Positions 44,266 to 55,948 are shown, numbered from the stretch's first letter. The stretch: 64,000 bases of DNA from Gambelia wislizenii (GCA_030847615.1 JAUMIR010000004.1:185630501-185694500); one strand, 5' to 3'. The notes: generated from the sequence alone by a model not told the origin. Numbers and translations are program-made.

Positions 44266-45118
44266 GCAAAAGTCTCTGTAAGTTGCTATTGAGGCATGTT
44301 AAGATATCATTGTTTCAGCCCCAAATGTAACCATTTATGCAGTTGTACACTCTTGGATGGTGCATAACTATTTACTAGTGCTTTCAATGAACCATTTGAT
44401 TCACTGGGATTGTGGAAAAGGCCACTATCCCACACTGCACAATACATAGTCACATTTTCAGCTATACATTTGGTTGCACAATGCTGGCATCCAGTAGAAG
44501 GGTGGTATGGTGCAACCACTACTTACTGTAACTATGGGAGTGTAGATTTACACAATGCAAGCACCATGTAGGATCTCAATCAATATGTTTGATAACTGTC
44601 AAATGCTAAATGCTAATGGAGGTCTGCTGTCAGATAGTATCAAATGTGGAAATCTACTGCCGGTCTGCTCACAGATACTGTCAAATGTTGATGGCTACAT
44701 TTAAGGTTACTACATGTCGGCTGTCAAACATTGTAAAATATTGATTGCTGCAGCAAAATTTTAAGATGTCTGATGCTGATGCCAAATTGCAAATATTGAC
44801 ATATCAAGATCATATTTGAAGAGTATTCATCACCGACATGCTTACTAAGCAACTAAATTTTATGCTGCCTACATGTTTTCCTTTATATTTCTATAATTAA
44901 AAGGATTGTTGACTTTCTTAATTTTTTTTATTTATTTTTTTGGATGCCAGCAAAATCAAACACAAATGGGCTTGGACACAACTCAGTGGACCAGCTTCTG
45001 AATACACATCTGGAGAGTTGTGTTGTTTTAAAAGTGGTTTGTTCGTGATGCATCATGCCCTGTAATCTAACTGTATCTATTAAGTGACTTTCTATGTAGA
45101 TCCATGTTCGTTCTTCAT
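44266..45118. other. Unassigned stretch with a degenerate tandem motif
   Basis: About 44590-44800 repeats GTCAAATG(C/T)T and CTGTCA-like words several times at irregular spacing. No gene was found. Confidence 0.4.
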
Positions 45119-47587
45119 GGTGCCAGTTACACGACAAAAATTGTCACGGGGCTTATCGTGATTTCCTGATCCCGTATCTGCCCCTCGCTGTTTATACGAT
45201 TTTTGTCACTCTTTAGGAAATCCTGGAAGATCCCGTGATTGATATTTACATGACAAAAGTCTTTATTGGTCCCGCACTGTTATATCCCGTGCTTTTGTTG
45301 TTTACACATGCTTAGCTTACCGGGATTTTTTTTTTTTTTTGGCTGTCAATCAAGGATGAGATTACTCGTGTTTTCACAACCTTGGTGATGCACTTCCATT
45401 AGAGTTCCGCGCCACGAGCGATGCTATTGGCTGGCTAGCGGGGGGGGAGAGGGGCTTGTGTTTATCCTGTCTCTTTAAAATGTTAACCCTTTAAGCAGAG
45501 GCAGAAGGCATTTTGAAAGACCTCAGATGGAGGAAAAATTAAACCATGTCTTTCCTTTTGAAATCAAGCTAAGTAGAGGCTTAGAATTTCTTTCGCTTTA
45601 AGCAGAGGCATTTTGAAAGACCCAGACTGAGATCTTTTGCTCAGCTCAGACACAGGGAGATCAAGCTGAGTGAGGTGGGGGGGTTGGGTTTCCCCTTGCC
45701 TCTTTAAAATGTTAACCCTTACAGCAGAGGCAGAAAGCATTTTGAAAGACCTCAGACGGAGGAACAATTAAACCATGTCCTTTTCTTTTGAAATCAAGCC
45801 GAGTAGAGGCTTGGAATTTCTTTCGCTTTAAGTAGAGGCATTTTGAAAGATGGGCCGGTTCCATGACAGGAAAAGGTTTGCAAGATTACAGATTACCATT
45901 CTTTCGCATCAGGAGCGCATAAATCACTTGACTCCTGGCATTTTCGGAAGATGCAGCCAGATCCAGACACTTTCTGTTTTCCTTAGTTCACACAGGAAAA
46001 GGTGGGGGGGTCACCTCCAGATGATTAAAGCCAGGCAGGAGGCGGGGAGGGAGCAAGGAGAGAGTTATGGAGACCATAAATAATGAGAGGAAAGAAAAAG
46101 AACAAACAAGCGATTGAAAGAGCGATCTGTCAAAAAGAAAACCCATCTTCCCCAGCCCTGAAAGGCTTCTATAAAGAAAGGAGTCAATGAAAGCACGAAG
46201 AAGCAAAAGCATGGTGGAGCGATGTCCTTCCCTTCCCTTCATGCATGCACACACAAACACACACCACAGAAGCCAGGGGCTTGCCTCATTCCTGATTGTT
46301 TTCCCTCCCTCTGAAGCCTTGAATAAAGGCAAGTGAATGGAAGGACAAACAAACAAAAGAATGAACATGCGATTGGCTGTTTCCCGGCACACACGAATGC
46401 ACACACACACACACACTCACACCAGCGAAGCAGGGGCTCCTCCCCGATCATTTTCCCAACCCCCAAAGCCTTCCTTTGAAACAGACAGGAAGGGCTCAGA
46501 GCAGATTTTCCAAAGTGGGCTGCAAGCAGAAGGAGGGTGAATTTCTTCTCTCCAACCCCTCAGTCTATTCGGATAAAGCAGAATGGTCACTCCAACCAAT
46601 CAGGATTCAGTTCTGCTCACAGTAATTCGAAAAGGTAGATGCCAGTTTACACGATTGTTAGTTCCCATGACAAATTATGCGCATTTTCGCGAACTTAATC
46701 AAAAAAGTGTGGAAAACTAGCGAAAGCTGATACTGCGCAACTTATGGGTTTTTTGCACCCCCTCCTTCTGAAATGGGTGCTGTTGCTTCGAAATGCGTGG
46801 GAACTATCAGGCTTCTTGTTGCATTCTTTGAGGATTTATTTTGCCGTGTAAATGGCCCCCCAGACTGAGATCTTTCGCTCAGTGTAGGGAGATCAAGCTG
46901 AGTGAGGTGGGGGGTGGTTGGGTTTCCCCTTGCCTCTTTAAAATGTTAACCCTTACAGCAAGCCAGTGACAGACAGGCATTTTGAAAAACACAGACACAG
47001 AGAGGGGGAATTAAAGGGTGTTCATTCGCTCACAGGCTGGAATAATTTACTGTCCCCGTTCAGACCCAGGGAGGTGATCAAGGCAGGGGATGAATGGGCG
47101 GCCCTCTGCCCACCATGATCTCTTTGTAACATGCAGTTGAGGAAGAGGTTAAAGCTGAAGGGTTTGCAATGTAGAAATCCATTTAAAAAGGTTATTGAGT
47201 ACACACACGCGCGCGCACACACACATCAACCTTCGTGCAACTGGAAGGGATGCCTTTGTTTTCGGCTGGTGAGGCTGGATCTGTTGAACGGGTGACTGAC
47301 CCCTCCTTTTCTGGTCGCTGATCTCTAAGCCCACCCCCAGTCACCATTTCTGGTCATCCCCTAGTACTGAGATATTTTGTCCCAGGCTGTTTACATTTCC
47401 GATTTTCCAAATCCTCCAGTGACTTTTTTAAAAACCGGCACAAACCGTGGGACTGGAAGTCCCGCAGGTTGGGGGATAAAAGGTGGCCCCCCCTTCTGAA
47501 AATCACGTACCCAACCCGATGTACGTGTAAACTGCCAGGGATCGACACGAATTCTTCCCGGGACATTTTCATCGTGTAAACGGCACC
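45119..47587. mobile_element. Large TIR element with internal repeats, 2.47 kb, no transposase
   Basis: GGTGCCAGTTACACGACAAA at the left and TCATCGTGTAAACGGCACC at the right are inverted. CAT lies outside both ends (45116-45118 and 47588-47590), possibly a 3-bp duplication, although the match may simply extend the inverted repeat. Related terminal words recur inside (46638 forward, 46844 and 47523 reverse). Two tandem units of about 225 bp (TTTAAAATGTTAACCCTT ... GAATTTCTTTCGCTTTAAG) lie at about 45473-45853, and part of the unit recurs at 46862-46985. No protein domain is recognised. Confidence 0.65.
46634..46858. mobile_element. Possible inner MITE of the same family
   Basis: GCCAGTTTACACGATTG on the left and TTTTGCCGTGTAAATGGC on the right give a second inverted pair nested inside the 2.47-kb element. 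It is either an inserted relative or the fused ends of two elements. Confidence 0.45.
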
Positions 47588-47590
47588 CAT

Positions 47591-48016
47591 GACATTCTAA
47601 GTGTATTCATGGTCCCTCTTCATCACAAAATGAATTTGACAACACAGTGAATATAATTAGCTTCTCCTTCTCCAAAAGATTTGTAACCCATGAGGATTTT
47701 TACACAATAGAATTCTCATAAATGTGATTTCCCACTGAAAACTGATTTGGATTGAAAGAGGAGCTGTAAGATACATTGGCTTTCCCTCTCTCAGAGCAGA
47801 AAAAGAAGAGGACCACACTTGGCTGAGGGCCTCAGAAACAGTCCTGGGGGCTGCACTTTGCTGATCTCTGGGCTATAAGCAAGGAGGGGGCAGGTAGAGC
47901 TCTCCTCTCCTCTCACTTCAGCCCTGGTAATGGAAGCATGGCAAAGCTTTGGTGTCCTTAGTTCCTCTCACTCTAGACCTAGGCACTCTCTATAAATGTC
48001 CTAAACCAAAGGCATC
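47591..48016. other. Unassigned stretch
   Basis: No gene or repeat is recognised between the two large DNA transposons. Confidence 0.45.
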
Positions 48017-48041
48017 ATCTAGATCGGTGATGGCGAACCTA

Positions 48042-48098
48042 TGACACGCGTGTCACCACTGACACGCGTAGCCGTCAGTGGTGACACGCGGCTAGGTC
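48042..48098. repeat. Subterminal hairpin of the hAT element
   Basis: GACACGCGTGTCACCACTGA and GTCAGTGGTGACACGCGG fold on each other. Subterminal repeats of this kind commonly bind hAT transposase; that role is inferred. Confidence 0.6.
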
Positions 48099-48263
48099 GC
48101 TCCCCCCTCCCTCTCCCCCTCACCACCCTTCCTAAAGTGGCGATCAGGGCTTCAAAGCCCTGGTCGCCATTTTAGGGAGGCGGAGGAAAGAATTAAAGTG
48201 GTGGGCGGGGCTATGAAGCCCCGGTCACCACTGGGAGAAGGATTTCCAGCTAGCACCCTCCCT

Positions 48264-48292
48264 TCCAAAAGCTGCGATTGCGGCTTTGGGAA
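48264..48292. repeat. Hairpin flanking the array, left copy
   Basis: CCTTCCAAAAGCTGCGATTG pairs with CGGCTTTGGGAAAGG. A related hairpin (TTCCAAAGCCGCGATC, GGCTTTGG) occurs near 50632-50663, on the far side of the array, so the array lies between homologous GC-rich flanks. Confidence 0.6.
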
Positions 48293-48410
48293 AGGAAGGT
48301 GGCTGGTCGCTGGAGAGGAGGGGCTGGAGGAGGGAAAAGCCCTCCCATTCAGAAAACCCCTCCCATCCAGCCCTCCCATCTAGCCAGCGATGCTCTTCCC
48401 CCCCTGTGTA

Positions 48411-50560
48411 GCCTCGCTGAAAGGGAGGGGTGTTCTCTGTGACTGAGTCACGGAGAACACCCCTCCCTTTCAGCGAGGCTGGACAGGGGGGTAAAAGGTC
48501 GCTGGCTGGGACCTTTCCCAGCTGGCGATGCTCTCACCCCCCCCCCGGCAGCCTCACTGAAAGGGAGGGGTGTTCTCACGGAGAACACCCCTCCCTTTCA
48601 GCGAGGCTGGATGGGGGGGGTAAAAGGTTGCTGGCTGGGACCTTTCCCAGCCAGCGATGCTCTCACCCCCCCGTGCAGCCTCGCTGAAAGGGAGGGGTGT
48701 TCTCCGTGACACAGTCACGGCGAACACCCCTCCCTTTCAGCGACGCTGGACAGGGGGGTACAAGTTCGCTGGCTGGGACCGTTCCCAACCAGCGATGCTC
48801 TCACCCCCCCCCTCCAGGCAGCCTTCCTGAAAGGGAGGGGTGTTCGCTGTGACTGAGTCACGGAGAACACCCCTCCCTTTCAACGAGGCTGGATGGGGGG
48901 GGGAAACTCGCTGGCTGGGACCTTTCCCAGCCAGTGATGCTCTCAACGCCCCCCCCCCCCCGTGCAACCTCGGGGTCCCAGCCAGCGAGCTTCCCCCCCC
49001 ATCCAGCCTCAGTCACGGAGAACACCCCTCCCTTTCAACGAGGCTGGATGGGGGGGGGAAGCTCGCTGGCTGGGACCTTTCCCAGCCAGCGATGCTCTCA
49101 ACCCCCTCCCCCGTGCAACCTCGCTGAAAGGGAGGGGTGTTCTCCGTGACTCAGTCACGGAGAACACCCCTCCCTTTCAGCGAGGCTGGACGGGGGGGGG
49201 TAAAAGGTCGCTGGCTGGGACCTTTCCCAGCCAGCGATGCTCTCAACCCCCCGTGCAGCCTCGCTGAAAGGGAGGGGTGTTCTCCATGACACAGTCACGG
49301 AGAACACCCCTCCCTTTCAGCGAGGCTGGAGGGGGGGGTAAAAGGTCGCTGGCTGGGACCTTTCCCAGCCAGCGATGCTCTCACCCCCCCCCCCCGTGCA
49401 GCCTCGCTGAAAGGGAGGGGTGTTCTCCGTGACTGAGTCACAGAGAACACCCCTCCCTTTCAACGAGGCTGGATGGGGGGGGGAAGCTCGCTGGCTGGGA
49501 CCTTTCCCAGCCAGCGATGCTCTCAAGCCCCCCCCCCATGCAACCTCGCTGAAAGGGAGGGGTGTTCTCCGTGACTCAGTCACGGAGAACACCCCTCCCT
49601 TTCAGCGAGGCTGGACGGGGGGGTGGGGTAAAAGGTCGCTGGCTGGGACCTTTCCCAGCCAGCGATGCTCTCAACCCCCCGTGCAGCCTCGCTGAAAGGG
49701 AGGGGTGTTCTCCATGACACAGTCACGGAGAACACCCCTCCCTTTCAGCGAGGCTGGAGGGGGGGGTAAAAGGTCACTGGCTGGGACCTTTCCCAGCCAG
49801 CGATGCTCTCACCCCCCCCCCGGCAGCCTCGCTGAAAGGGAGGGGTGTTCTCCGTGACTCGAACACCCCTCCCTTTCAGCGAGGCTGGATGGGGGGGGTA
49901 AAAGGTCGCTGGCTGGGACCTTTCCCAGCCAGCGATGCTCTCAACCCCCCGTGCAGCCTCGCTGAAAGGGAGGGGTGTTCTCCATGACACAGTCACGGAG
50001 AACACCCCTCCCTTTCAGCGACGCTGGACAGGGGGGTACAAGTTCGCTGGCTGGGACCGTTCCCAGCCAGCAATGCTCTCACCCCCCCCTCCGTGCAGCC
50101 TCGCTGAAAGGGAGGGGTGTTGTCCGTGACTGAGTCACGGAGAACACCTCTCCCTTTCAACGAGGCTGCATGGGGGGGAAGCTCGCTGGCTCGGACCTTT
50201 CCCAGCCAGCGATGCTCTCAACCCCCCCCCCCCGCAGCCTCGCTGAAAGGGAGGGGTGTTCTGAGTCACGGAGAACACCCCTCCCTTTCAGCGACGCTGG
50301 ATGGGGGGGGTAAAAGGTTGCTGGCTGGGACCTTTCCCAGCCAGCGATACTCTCACACCCCCCCCGTGAAGCCTCGCTGAAAGGGAGGGGTGTTCTCCGT
50401 GACTGAGTCACGTAGAACACCCCTCCCTTTCAGCGAGGCTGGCCGGCGGGGGCAGCTCACTGGCTGGGTCCTTTCCCAGCCAGCGATGCTCTCACCCCCC
50501 CCCCAGTGCAACCTTGCTGAAAGGGAGGGGTGTTCTCCGTGACTCAGTCACGGAGGGTGG
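48411..50560. repeat. Tandem array of about 16 double-hairpin units
   Basis: Each unit of about 125-150 bp carries two palindromes. The first is CCTCGCTGAAAGGGAGGGG-TGTTCTCCGTGAC followed by its complement back to CAGCGAGG (arms about 33 bp). The second is TCGCTGGCTGGGACC-TTTCCCAGCCAGCGA, framed by G-runs before and C-runs after. Unit starts are seen near 48411, 48551, 48676, 48815, 48961, 49113, 49251, 49397, 49540, 49681, 49822, 49951, 50092, 50234, 50366 and 50506. The unit near 48961 is rearranged and some have short arms. All long open frames here are artefacts of the repeat. Confidence 0.92.
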
Positions 50561-50969
50561 CGGGTGGCTGGAGGGGAGGGGCTGGAGGGGAGTGGTTGGA
50601 GCGGGGAGCTTTTCCAGCCAGCACCTTCTATTTCCAAAGCCGCGATCAATCGTGGCTTTGGTAAGGGAGAGTGGCTGGCTTGTTGCTCGAGGGGAGGGGT
50701 TGGAGGGGAGGGGCTGGAGGGTGCCTGATAGCCTGGATGGGAGGGGCCGGAGGGAGGAGGCTAACCAGAAAGCACCCTCCCTTCCAAGGAGGCCGCCATT
50801 TTGGCCTTCTTCTTCCCAGCAGCCTCGGCTGCTGGGGGGAAGGCGGGAAAAAGGGAGCCAATCGGGGCTCGTCAGCTGTGCCCCAATTGGCTGCCTGGAA
50901 CAGAGGGGAGGGCCATCCGGCCGCATATCCGGCGCAGCTGGATGATGCGGTGGCTGGCGACGGGGCCGG

Positions 50970-50977
50970 TATAAATA
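50970..50977 (+). promoter_or_regulatory. TATA box of the hAT transposase gene
   Basis: TATAAATA lies in a GGCCGG-rich context 433 bp before the transposase ATG and just after the hairpin array. Transcription would start near 51000. This is inferred from position and consensus. Confidence 0.65.
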
Positions 50978-51402
50978 GGCCGGCCCCGGTGCAAAGCCTC
51001 CAGTTCAGCCCCAGCAGGACTTCGGACACTACCTCGGATACCACCACCCCTGCCCTCCCTGCGCATTGCTAAGCTAAGTGGGAAAAGTGAGATCATTGCT
51101 GAGATAAGTGAGGGAAGTCTGGGAGAGGAGAGGGCCTGTGGCATGGTATGGGTGCCATTTTCTGTTGTTAGTGGCAGCCGTTGTTATTCACATAAGGAAC
51201 AGTATCTTGCTCCATAGTGCAGACTCCATTTCACCATTATTACTGTTGTGCATCCTTATTAACCCTATTTTTGCTTATTATCCCTACCTTTTCCTAAAAG
51301 ATAGTTACATACACCATTTTGTGGCTAATAAGGCTAGTTAATCCCTAATTACCTGCAGGCCTAACAAGTGCATATAATTCTATCTTCTGTCACTGCCCCC
51401 CG

Positions 51403-53337
51403 ATGGAGAATCCCAAAAATAAAAAACCAAGGTTAAGTAAAGGAAGTGGTAGTAGCAGTGGCCGACCCTTTCAAGAGACATGGACCGAGATGTATGGCTT
51501 TATAGAAAAAAATGGCAGATCATTTTGCGTTCTATGTAACGAAACAGTAGTAAGCAGAACATGGAATATAAATAGACATTTTGAAACTAATCATTCTCAG
51601 CTCTTGGAAAAAAGTGAGGATGAAAGGAAGGTATACATTTCCAGGCAGCTACAACTTTATAAGAGCCAATCTAAGTCCATCCTAAAATTTATGAAAGGCT
51701 CTACAAATTTAACATCTGCAAGTTTGAGCATTGCTCACTCTATAGCTCAGCATGGAAAAGCGCTCAGTGAGGGAGAATTTATTAAAGATACTCTTCTAAG
51801 ATGTGCACCAGATTTGTTTCATGATATGCAGAATAAAGATGCAATTATTAAGAGAATATCTGAGTTACCACTTAGTAGAAATATCATAAAAGACCGAATA
51901 ATGAGACTGAACACAAATGTACAACATCAATTAGAGAGAGACCTAAAGAAGTGTAAATATTTTTCGATCTCTCTGGATGAAACTACTGATGTCACATCAC
52001 ATGCTCAGTTGGCCATTATTGGGCGATATTCTGATGGATTCAAAATGAGAGAAGAATTGATAAAGTTAGTATCAGTGCCAACAAGTACAGCAGGAAGTGA
52101 AATATGTAAGGTTGTTCTACAAACATTTTGTGACCTAAGCATTGATATCTCAAAAGTGGTGTCAGTGACGACAGATGGGGCACCAAATATGGTGGGGAAA
52201 AAAGTCGGATTTGTCAAATTGTTTACAGAAGCTATTGGACATCCAATTGTGCCTTTTCATTGTATTATCCATCAGGAGGCTTTATGTGCCAAGGCAGGAT
52301 TCACTGATCTAAACGACTTAATGTCAGTTGTTACAAAAATAGTTAATTTGATAGCTGCTCGCCCCCTTCACAAGCGAGAATTTTCGGCGCTTTTACAGGA
52401 GGTTGATTCCACCTACAGTGGACTGCTGATGTACAATAATGTAAGATGGCTGAGCTGAGGCAAAGTTCTTGAGCGCTTTGTGGAGTGCTTTGAAGAAATT
52501 AAGGTATTTCTTGACGATAAGGATATGGGGAACTTTCCTCAGCTTAATGATGATAAGTGGGTCAACACCCTGATGTTTTTTACAGATCTCTCTGTTCATA
52601 TTAATGAACTGAATTTAAAGTTACAAGGTTTTGGCAAAAGTATTGACGTTATGTTTGGATACATAAAAGCTTTTGAAAGTAAAGTTAAAATTTTCAAGCG
52701 AGATGTAGACACTAAAACTTATAAGTATTTTCCTCGAGTAGCAAAGCATTTTGAGGCCAGTGCAGCTGTACAAGATGAAATGGAACTCTTGCATATGAAG
52801 TACCAGCATGTTTTAGACTCGTTACTTGACCAGTTTAGTGATAGATTTAGTCAATTTAGAAGTCTAGAACAGACCATGAAAATAATTAAGTATCCTGATG
52901 TAGTAGTCTACAGTAGTTTGGAATTAAATGGTTTCCAATGGATGCAAATTGATGATTTGGAGATGCAACTTGCAGAATTTCAAGACAGTATCTGGGCTCA
53001 GGTGTTTGTCGACTTGAGGTCAAAGCTTGAGATTCTGGAAAGGCGCCGCTTGGAGAATCAAGAGGAGTGCCACTACGAACAGGAAATTTGGAGTGCCTGG
53101 AACCGACTACCAGACACTTTTAGCACCCTGAAAAATATAGCAATGGCTTTACTCACAATTTTCCCCTCTACATACTTTTGTGAGGCCTTATTCTCAGCGT
53201 TAAATAATATCAAAACCAACAAAAGAAACAGATTGACAGATGAAGTTAGTAGCGCTTGCTTGGGCCTGAAGTGTACAAAATACCAACCTTCAATTGAAGA
53301 ATTAGCCAATGAAATTCAGCAACAAAAAAGTCACTAA
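51403..53337 (+). pseudogene. hAT transposase, one in-frame stop
   Basis: The 645-codon frame is open except for TGA at 52456-52458 (codon 352). An N-terminal basic stretch is followed by a BED-type zinc finger (C42, C45, H59, H64). The RNase H-like core shows SLDETTD (D192 or D196), VTTDGAPNMVG (D258) and a CxxH at 287-290. The C-terminus has the hAT dimerisation signature (YFCEALFSALNNIKTNKRNR). In the family an Arg often occupies the stop position, and CGA to TGA is a common CpG decay. The protein would cut and paste the element. It resembles the Charlie/Buster-like group related to domesticated GTF2IRD2- and EPM2AIP1-type genes. ATG 51403 is preferred because the whole BED finger follows it. 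Confidence 0.9.
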
Positions 53338-53391
53338 TAGGCAGGTTAGTTAAAGAATTCCCCCTCCCCCTCACTTATCTCAGTTCACACA

Positions 53392-53474
53392 AGTTAAATA
53401 ATATCAAGACCAACAAAAGAAACTGACTGACAGATGAACAAAGAAGTCACTAAGCAGGTAAGTTAAATAATTCG
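53392..53474 (+). repeat. Partial duplicate of the transposase 3' end
   Basis: AGTTAAATAATATCAAGACC and AACAAAGAAGTCACTAAGC repeat 53200-53345 of the transposase gene, with the middle deleted. It lies after the stop codon and is not translated. Confidence 0.75.
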
Positions 53475-53649
53475 TTTTTGGTTTATTAAATACAATTATA
53501 TATAACAATTATACATTTATGTTATTTAAACAACAAATATTGCGAAATAATGTTTTTTCCTCAAAGTGACACACCACCCGAGTTATGCTCAGTTTTTTGG
53601 CGAAGTTTGACACACCAGGCTCAAAAGGTTGCCCATCACTGATCTAGAT

Positions 53650-54184
53650 AATATTATGCCCTTTAGTCCTGATTGATTTCCTGATGGGAGAGTTATGCAT
53701 GTACATACAGCTGTGAACATACTCCCTCCCTCTGAAATCAAAGGGACTGAAAAATTGTTTGGCTTTGGGTGGCTTCTATCTTACTTACAATGGAAAGTAT
53801 ATCATTAACATAATTGCAGTGGGAGCACAGTTCGACAGCCAGGGTGTAATTCCATTTTAGAAGTCCATTGTCATGGAGGCACACATATTCAGCATTGCTC
53901 AAGTCTGTATTTGACCATGTATTGGGGAGGGGGGCTAAGTTAGTACACTCTAGATGGTTAGGAGCAATAGCACCATTGGTAGTCAAGAGACCAGGATGTT
54001 TGGGGGTTCAGGAATCTGCAGTCCAAAAATATATGGAATATCTGGCCCTGTTGAGTCTGTGTTTAGCAGCATATTCCAAGTGGGAGAGGTACTTCCCTCA
54101 TGGCTGGCTGAGGTAACGGTTTTCCACTAAAGACCACTACCAAAGAGTCAGTTCCCAAGGGGTTCTTCCCTTTAGGACATTTGT
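53650..54184. other. Unassigned stretch
   Basis: No gene was found between the hAT element and the next SINE. Confidence 0.45.
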
Positions 54185-54394
54185 TTTCAGTTTATTTAAT
54201 TTATATCCATCTTTCCTCCAAGGAACTCACTGCGATATATGAGTCCTCCTCCCAATTTTTAATCATCACAACTACCCTGTGAGGTAGGTTAGGCTGAGTG
54301 ATAGTGAATAACTAAAGGTCCACAGTCTTTTTGCTAAGTGGGGAATTATTGGGACTTGGGTCTCCCTAGTCTACTCCAACACTAACCACTAAAG
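54185..54394 (-). mobile_element. MIR-like SINE with L2-type tail
   Basis: On the minus strand, the tRNA-like head (complement of CTCCAACACTAACCACTAAAG) and core lead to the complement of CCTGTGAGGTAGGTTAGGC and finally to TATAAATTAAATAAAC. The same family is at 62404-62605. Confidence 0.65.
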
Positions 54395-54616
54395 TAGACT
54401 TCAGAAATGGAACAAGAGTCAAGGGCAGAAAGCCCTCATGCCTTTTATTTGGGATGGGTAAGCTTATTTGGGTTTGGGTGTGTGTGGTGGGGTGCAGAGT
54501 TCATTTCCTTGGTGAGATGAGACAGTTTGATGTTGAGGATTTGATGCAGAGGTTGAGAATCTGATATTGAAATTGATACAGAGTTGAACACAGATGAGAG
54601 CAAGAGGAATGCTAAG

Positions 54617-54740
54617 TGTTGTTGTTGCTGTTGTTGTTGTTACTGTTATTATTTATATCCTACCTTTTCCCCCAGTCTGGGACTCAAGAAGGCTTAGAAA
54701 AGTTAAAAAGAGATACAGATAAAAATTTATAGCATATAGA
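54617..54740. repeat. (TTG)n microsatellite and SINE/LINE tail
   Basis: TTGTTGTTGCTGTTGTTG and TTATTTATATCCTACC followed by CCCCCAGTCTGGGACTCAAG is a 3' tail in inverse orientation; the body is missing. Confidence 0.5.
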
Positions 54741-55031
54741 AATAAAATAAAATAAAACTATTTCAGTTTCCTGCCAGGGAGGAGAGCAGCTTCTGGAGAG
54801 CCATTTTGAGTGGGTGAGTTTGATTTTTTTTAAACTGTTGGGAGAGGCTGCTTGTTTCTGAGGGGGTGGAGCTTCTGGGAGTTTGAATTTTTTAAAACTC
54901 TTGGGAGAGGCTGCTTGTTGCTATTGTTGTTGAATTGTTGTTGAATTTAAGTGACCAAACAAAAATACAGCATTCCTAAAAGTACAGCTTAGAGTTCTCA
55001 GCATTAACTAAGAGTTCTAAAAGCTCTCACC

Positions 55032-55948
55032 ATGGACACTGAGGGGGCTGCAGCGGTCACCTGCAACATTGTGGGATGTTTGTCTTCTTGTCTACAGACG
55101 TGGGGAACTTCACATGCACCAAGTGCAACTTGGTAGCCCTCTTGGAGGAGAAAGTCCAGCAGCTGGAGACAAGGGTAGCTATATTTCAACATATTCAGAA
55201 GCAAGAGGTTTTCCTGGACAGAACAGAATGAACAGTCTTGGGCGGGGACCGTACAGAGGAACTGACTGGGGAGGAGAGTGTCACTCCACAGACACAGGAG
55301 GTTGATAGCTGGAGGAATGTCACACACAGAACAAGAAAATCCAGGGATTCTTCGAGCAGCTTGCAGCTACAGAATCAATTCGAAGCCCTCTCCCTTATCA
55401 AGGACAACGAGGAAGAACAGTATGGACAGACTTCAGGGGCAGTGCATGGGACCTTGAAAGTATCACCACAAGGAACAGCAGTTGCAAAGCCTCAGGGGAG
55501 GCGTGTGGTGGTGGTGGGGGGACTCCTTGCTGCGGGGTACAGAAGCAGTGGTTTCTGGGCCTGACAAGATGTCTTGGGAGGTGTATTGTCTCTCTGGGGC
55601 AAAGATCCATGATGTGACAGAGAGGCTGACAAGACTCGTCAAGCCTACAGATCATTACCCCTTCCTTTTGGTCCATGTGGGAACCAACGATACTGCAAGG
55701 CACAGCCTTCTGAAGATCAGAAGAGATTATGAGGCTCTGGGGAGGAAGCTGAAAGAAATGGATGCACAGGTTGTCATCTCGTCTCTTCTTCCACTTGAAG
55801 GGTATGGTCCAGGAAGGGAGAGGAAAATAGCCGATGTAAACAACTGGCTCTGTAGATGGTATCGCCGAGAACAATTTGGATTCTTGGATCATGGGCTACG
55901 CTTCCATGAGGGGGACTTCTGGCAAGAGATGGGGTGCATCTCACAATA
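55032..55948 (+). pseudogene. CR1 ORF1 (zinc-finger/coiled coil and esterase), frameshifted
   Basis: ORF1 proteins of CR1 bind RNA and carry an SGNH esterase. The start near 55032 (MDTEGAA, TCNI) shifts frame before MFVFLSTDVGNFTCTKC and LVALLEEKVQQLETR. After a second shift the esterase begins with GDSLLRGTEAV (55518-55550) and keeps HVGTND near 55674 and DVNNWLCRWYRRE. The catalytic Ser of GDS and the Asn of GTND are visible. Two frameshifts or more inactivate it. Confidence 0.83.

Larger units (their letters stand above)
48025..53641 (+). mobile_element. hAT DNA transposon, 5.6 kb, with transposase gene
   Basis: The termini CGGTGATGGCGAACC and GGTTGCCCATCACTG are imperfect inverted repeats, and perfect 8-bp duplications ATCTAGAT lie at 48017-48024 and 53642-53649, as in hAT elements. 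In order it contains subterminal GACACGCG-type repeats, GC-rich sequence, a hairpin array, a TATA promoter, a BED-finger transposase and a short 3' region. The coding part has one internal stop and the terminal repeats are well kept, so the insertion is fairly young. Confidence 0.93.

Noticed and set aside
48430..50420. Many open frames of 60-100 codons rich in Pro and Gly across the hairpin array
   Set aside because: They occur on both strands with the same peptide repeated, which follows from the palindromic GC-rich unit; no start context or domain supports them.
48411..50560. CRISPR-like repeat array
   Set aside because: The units are long, fully repetitive and palindromic, with no unique spacers, and they lie inside a hAT transposon of a vertebrate.
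51403..53337. Domesticated host gene of the GTF2IRD2/ZBED type
   Set aside because: It has an internal stop and still sits between hAT termini with target duplications, so it is a transposon gene.
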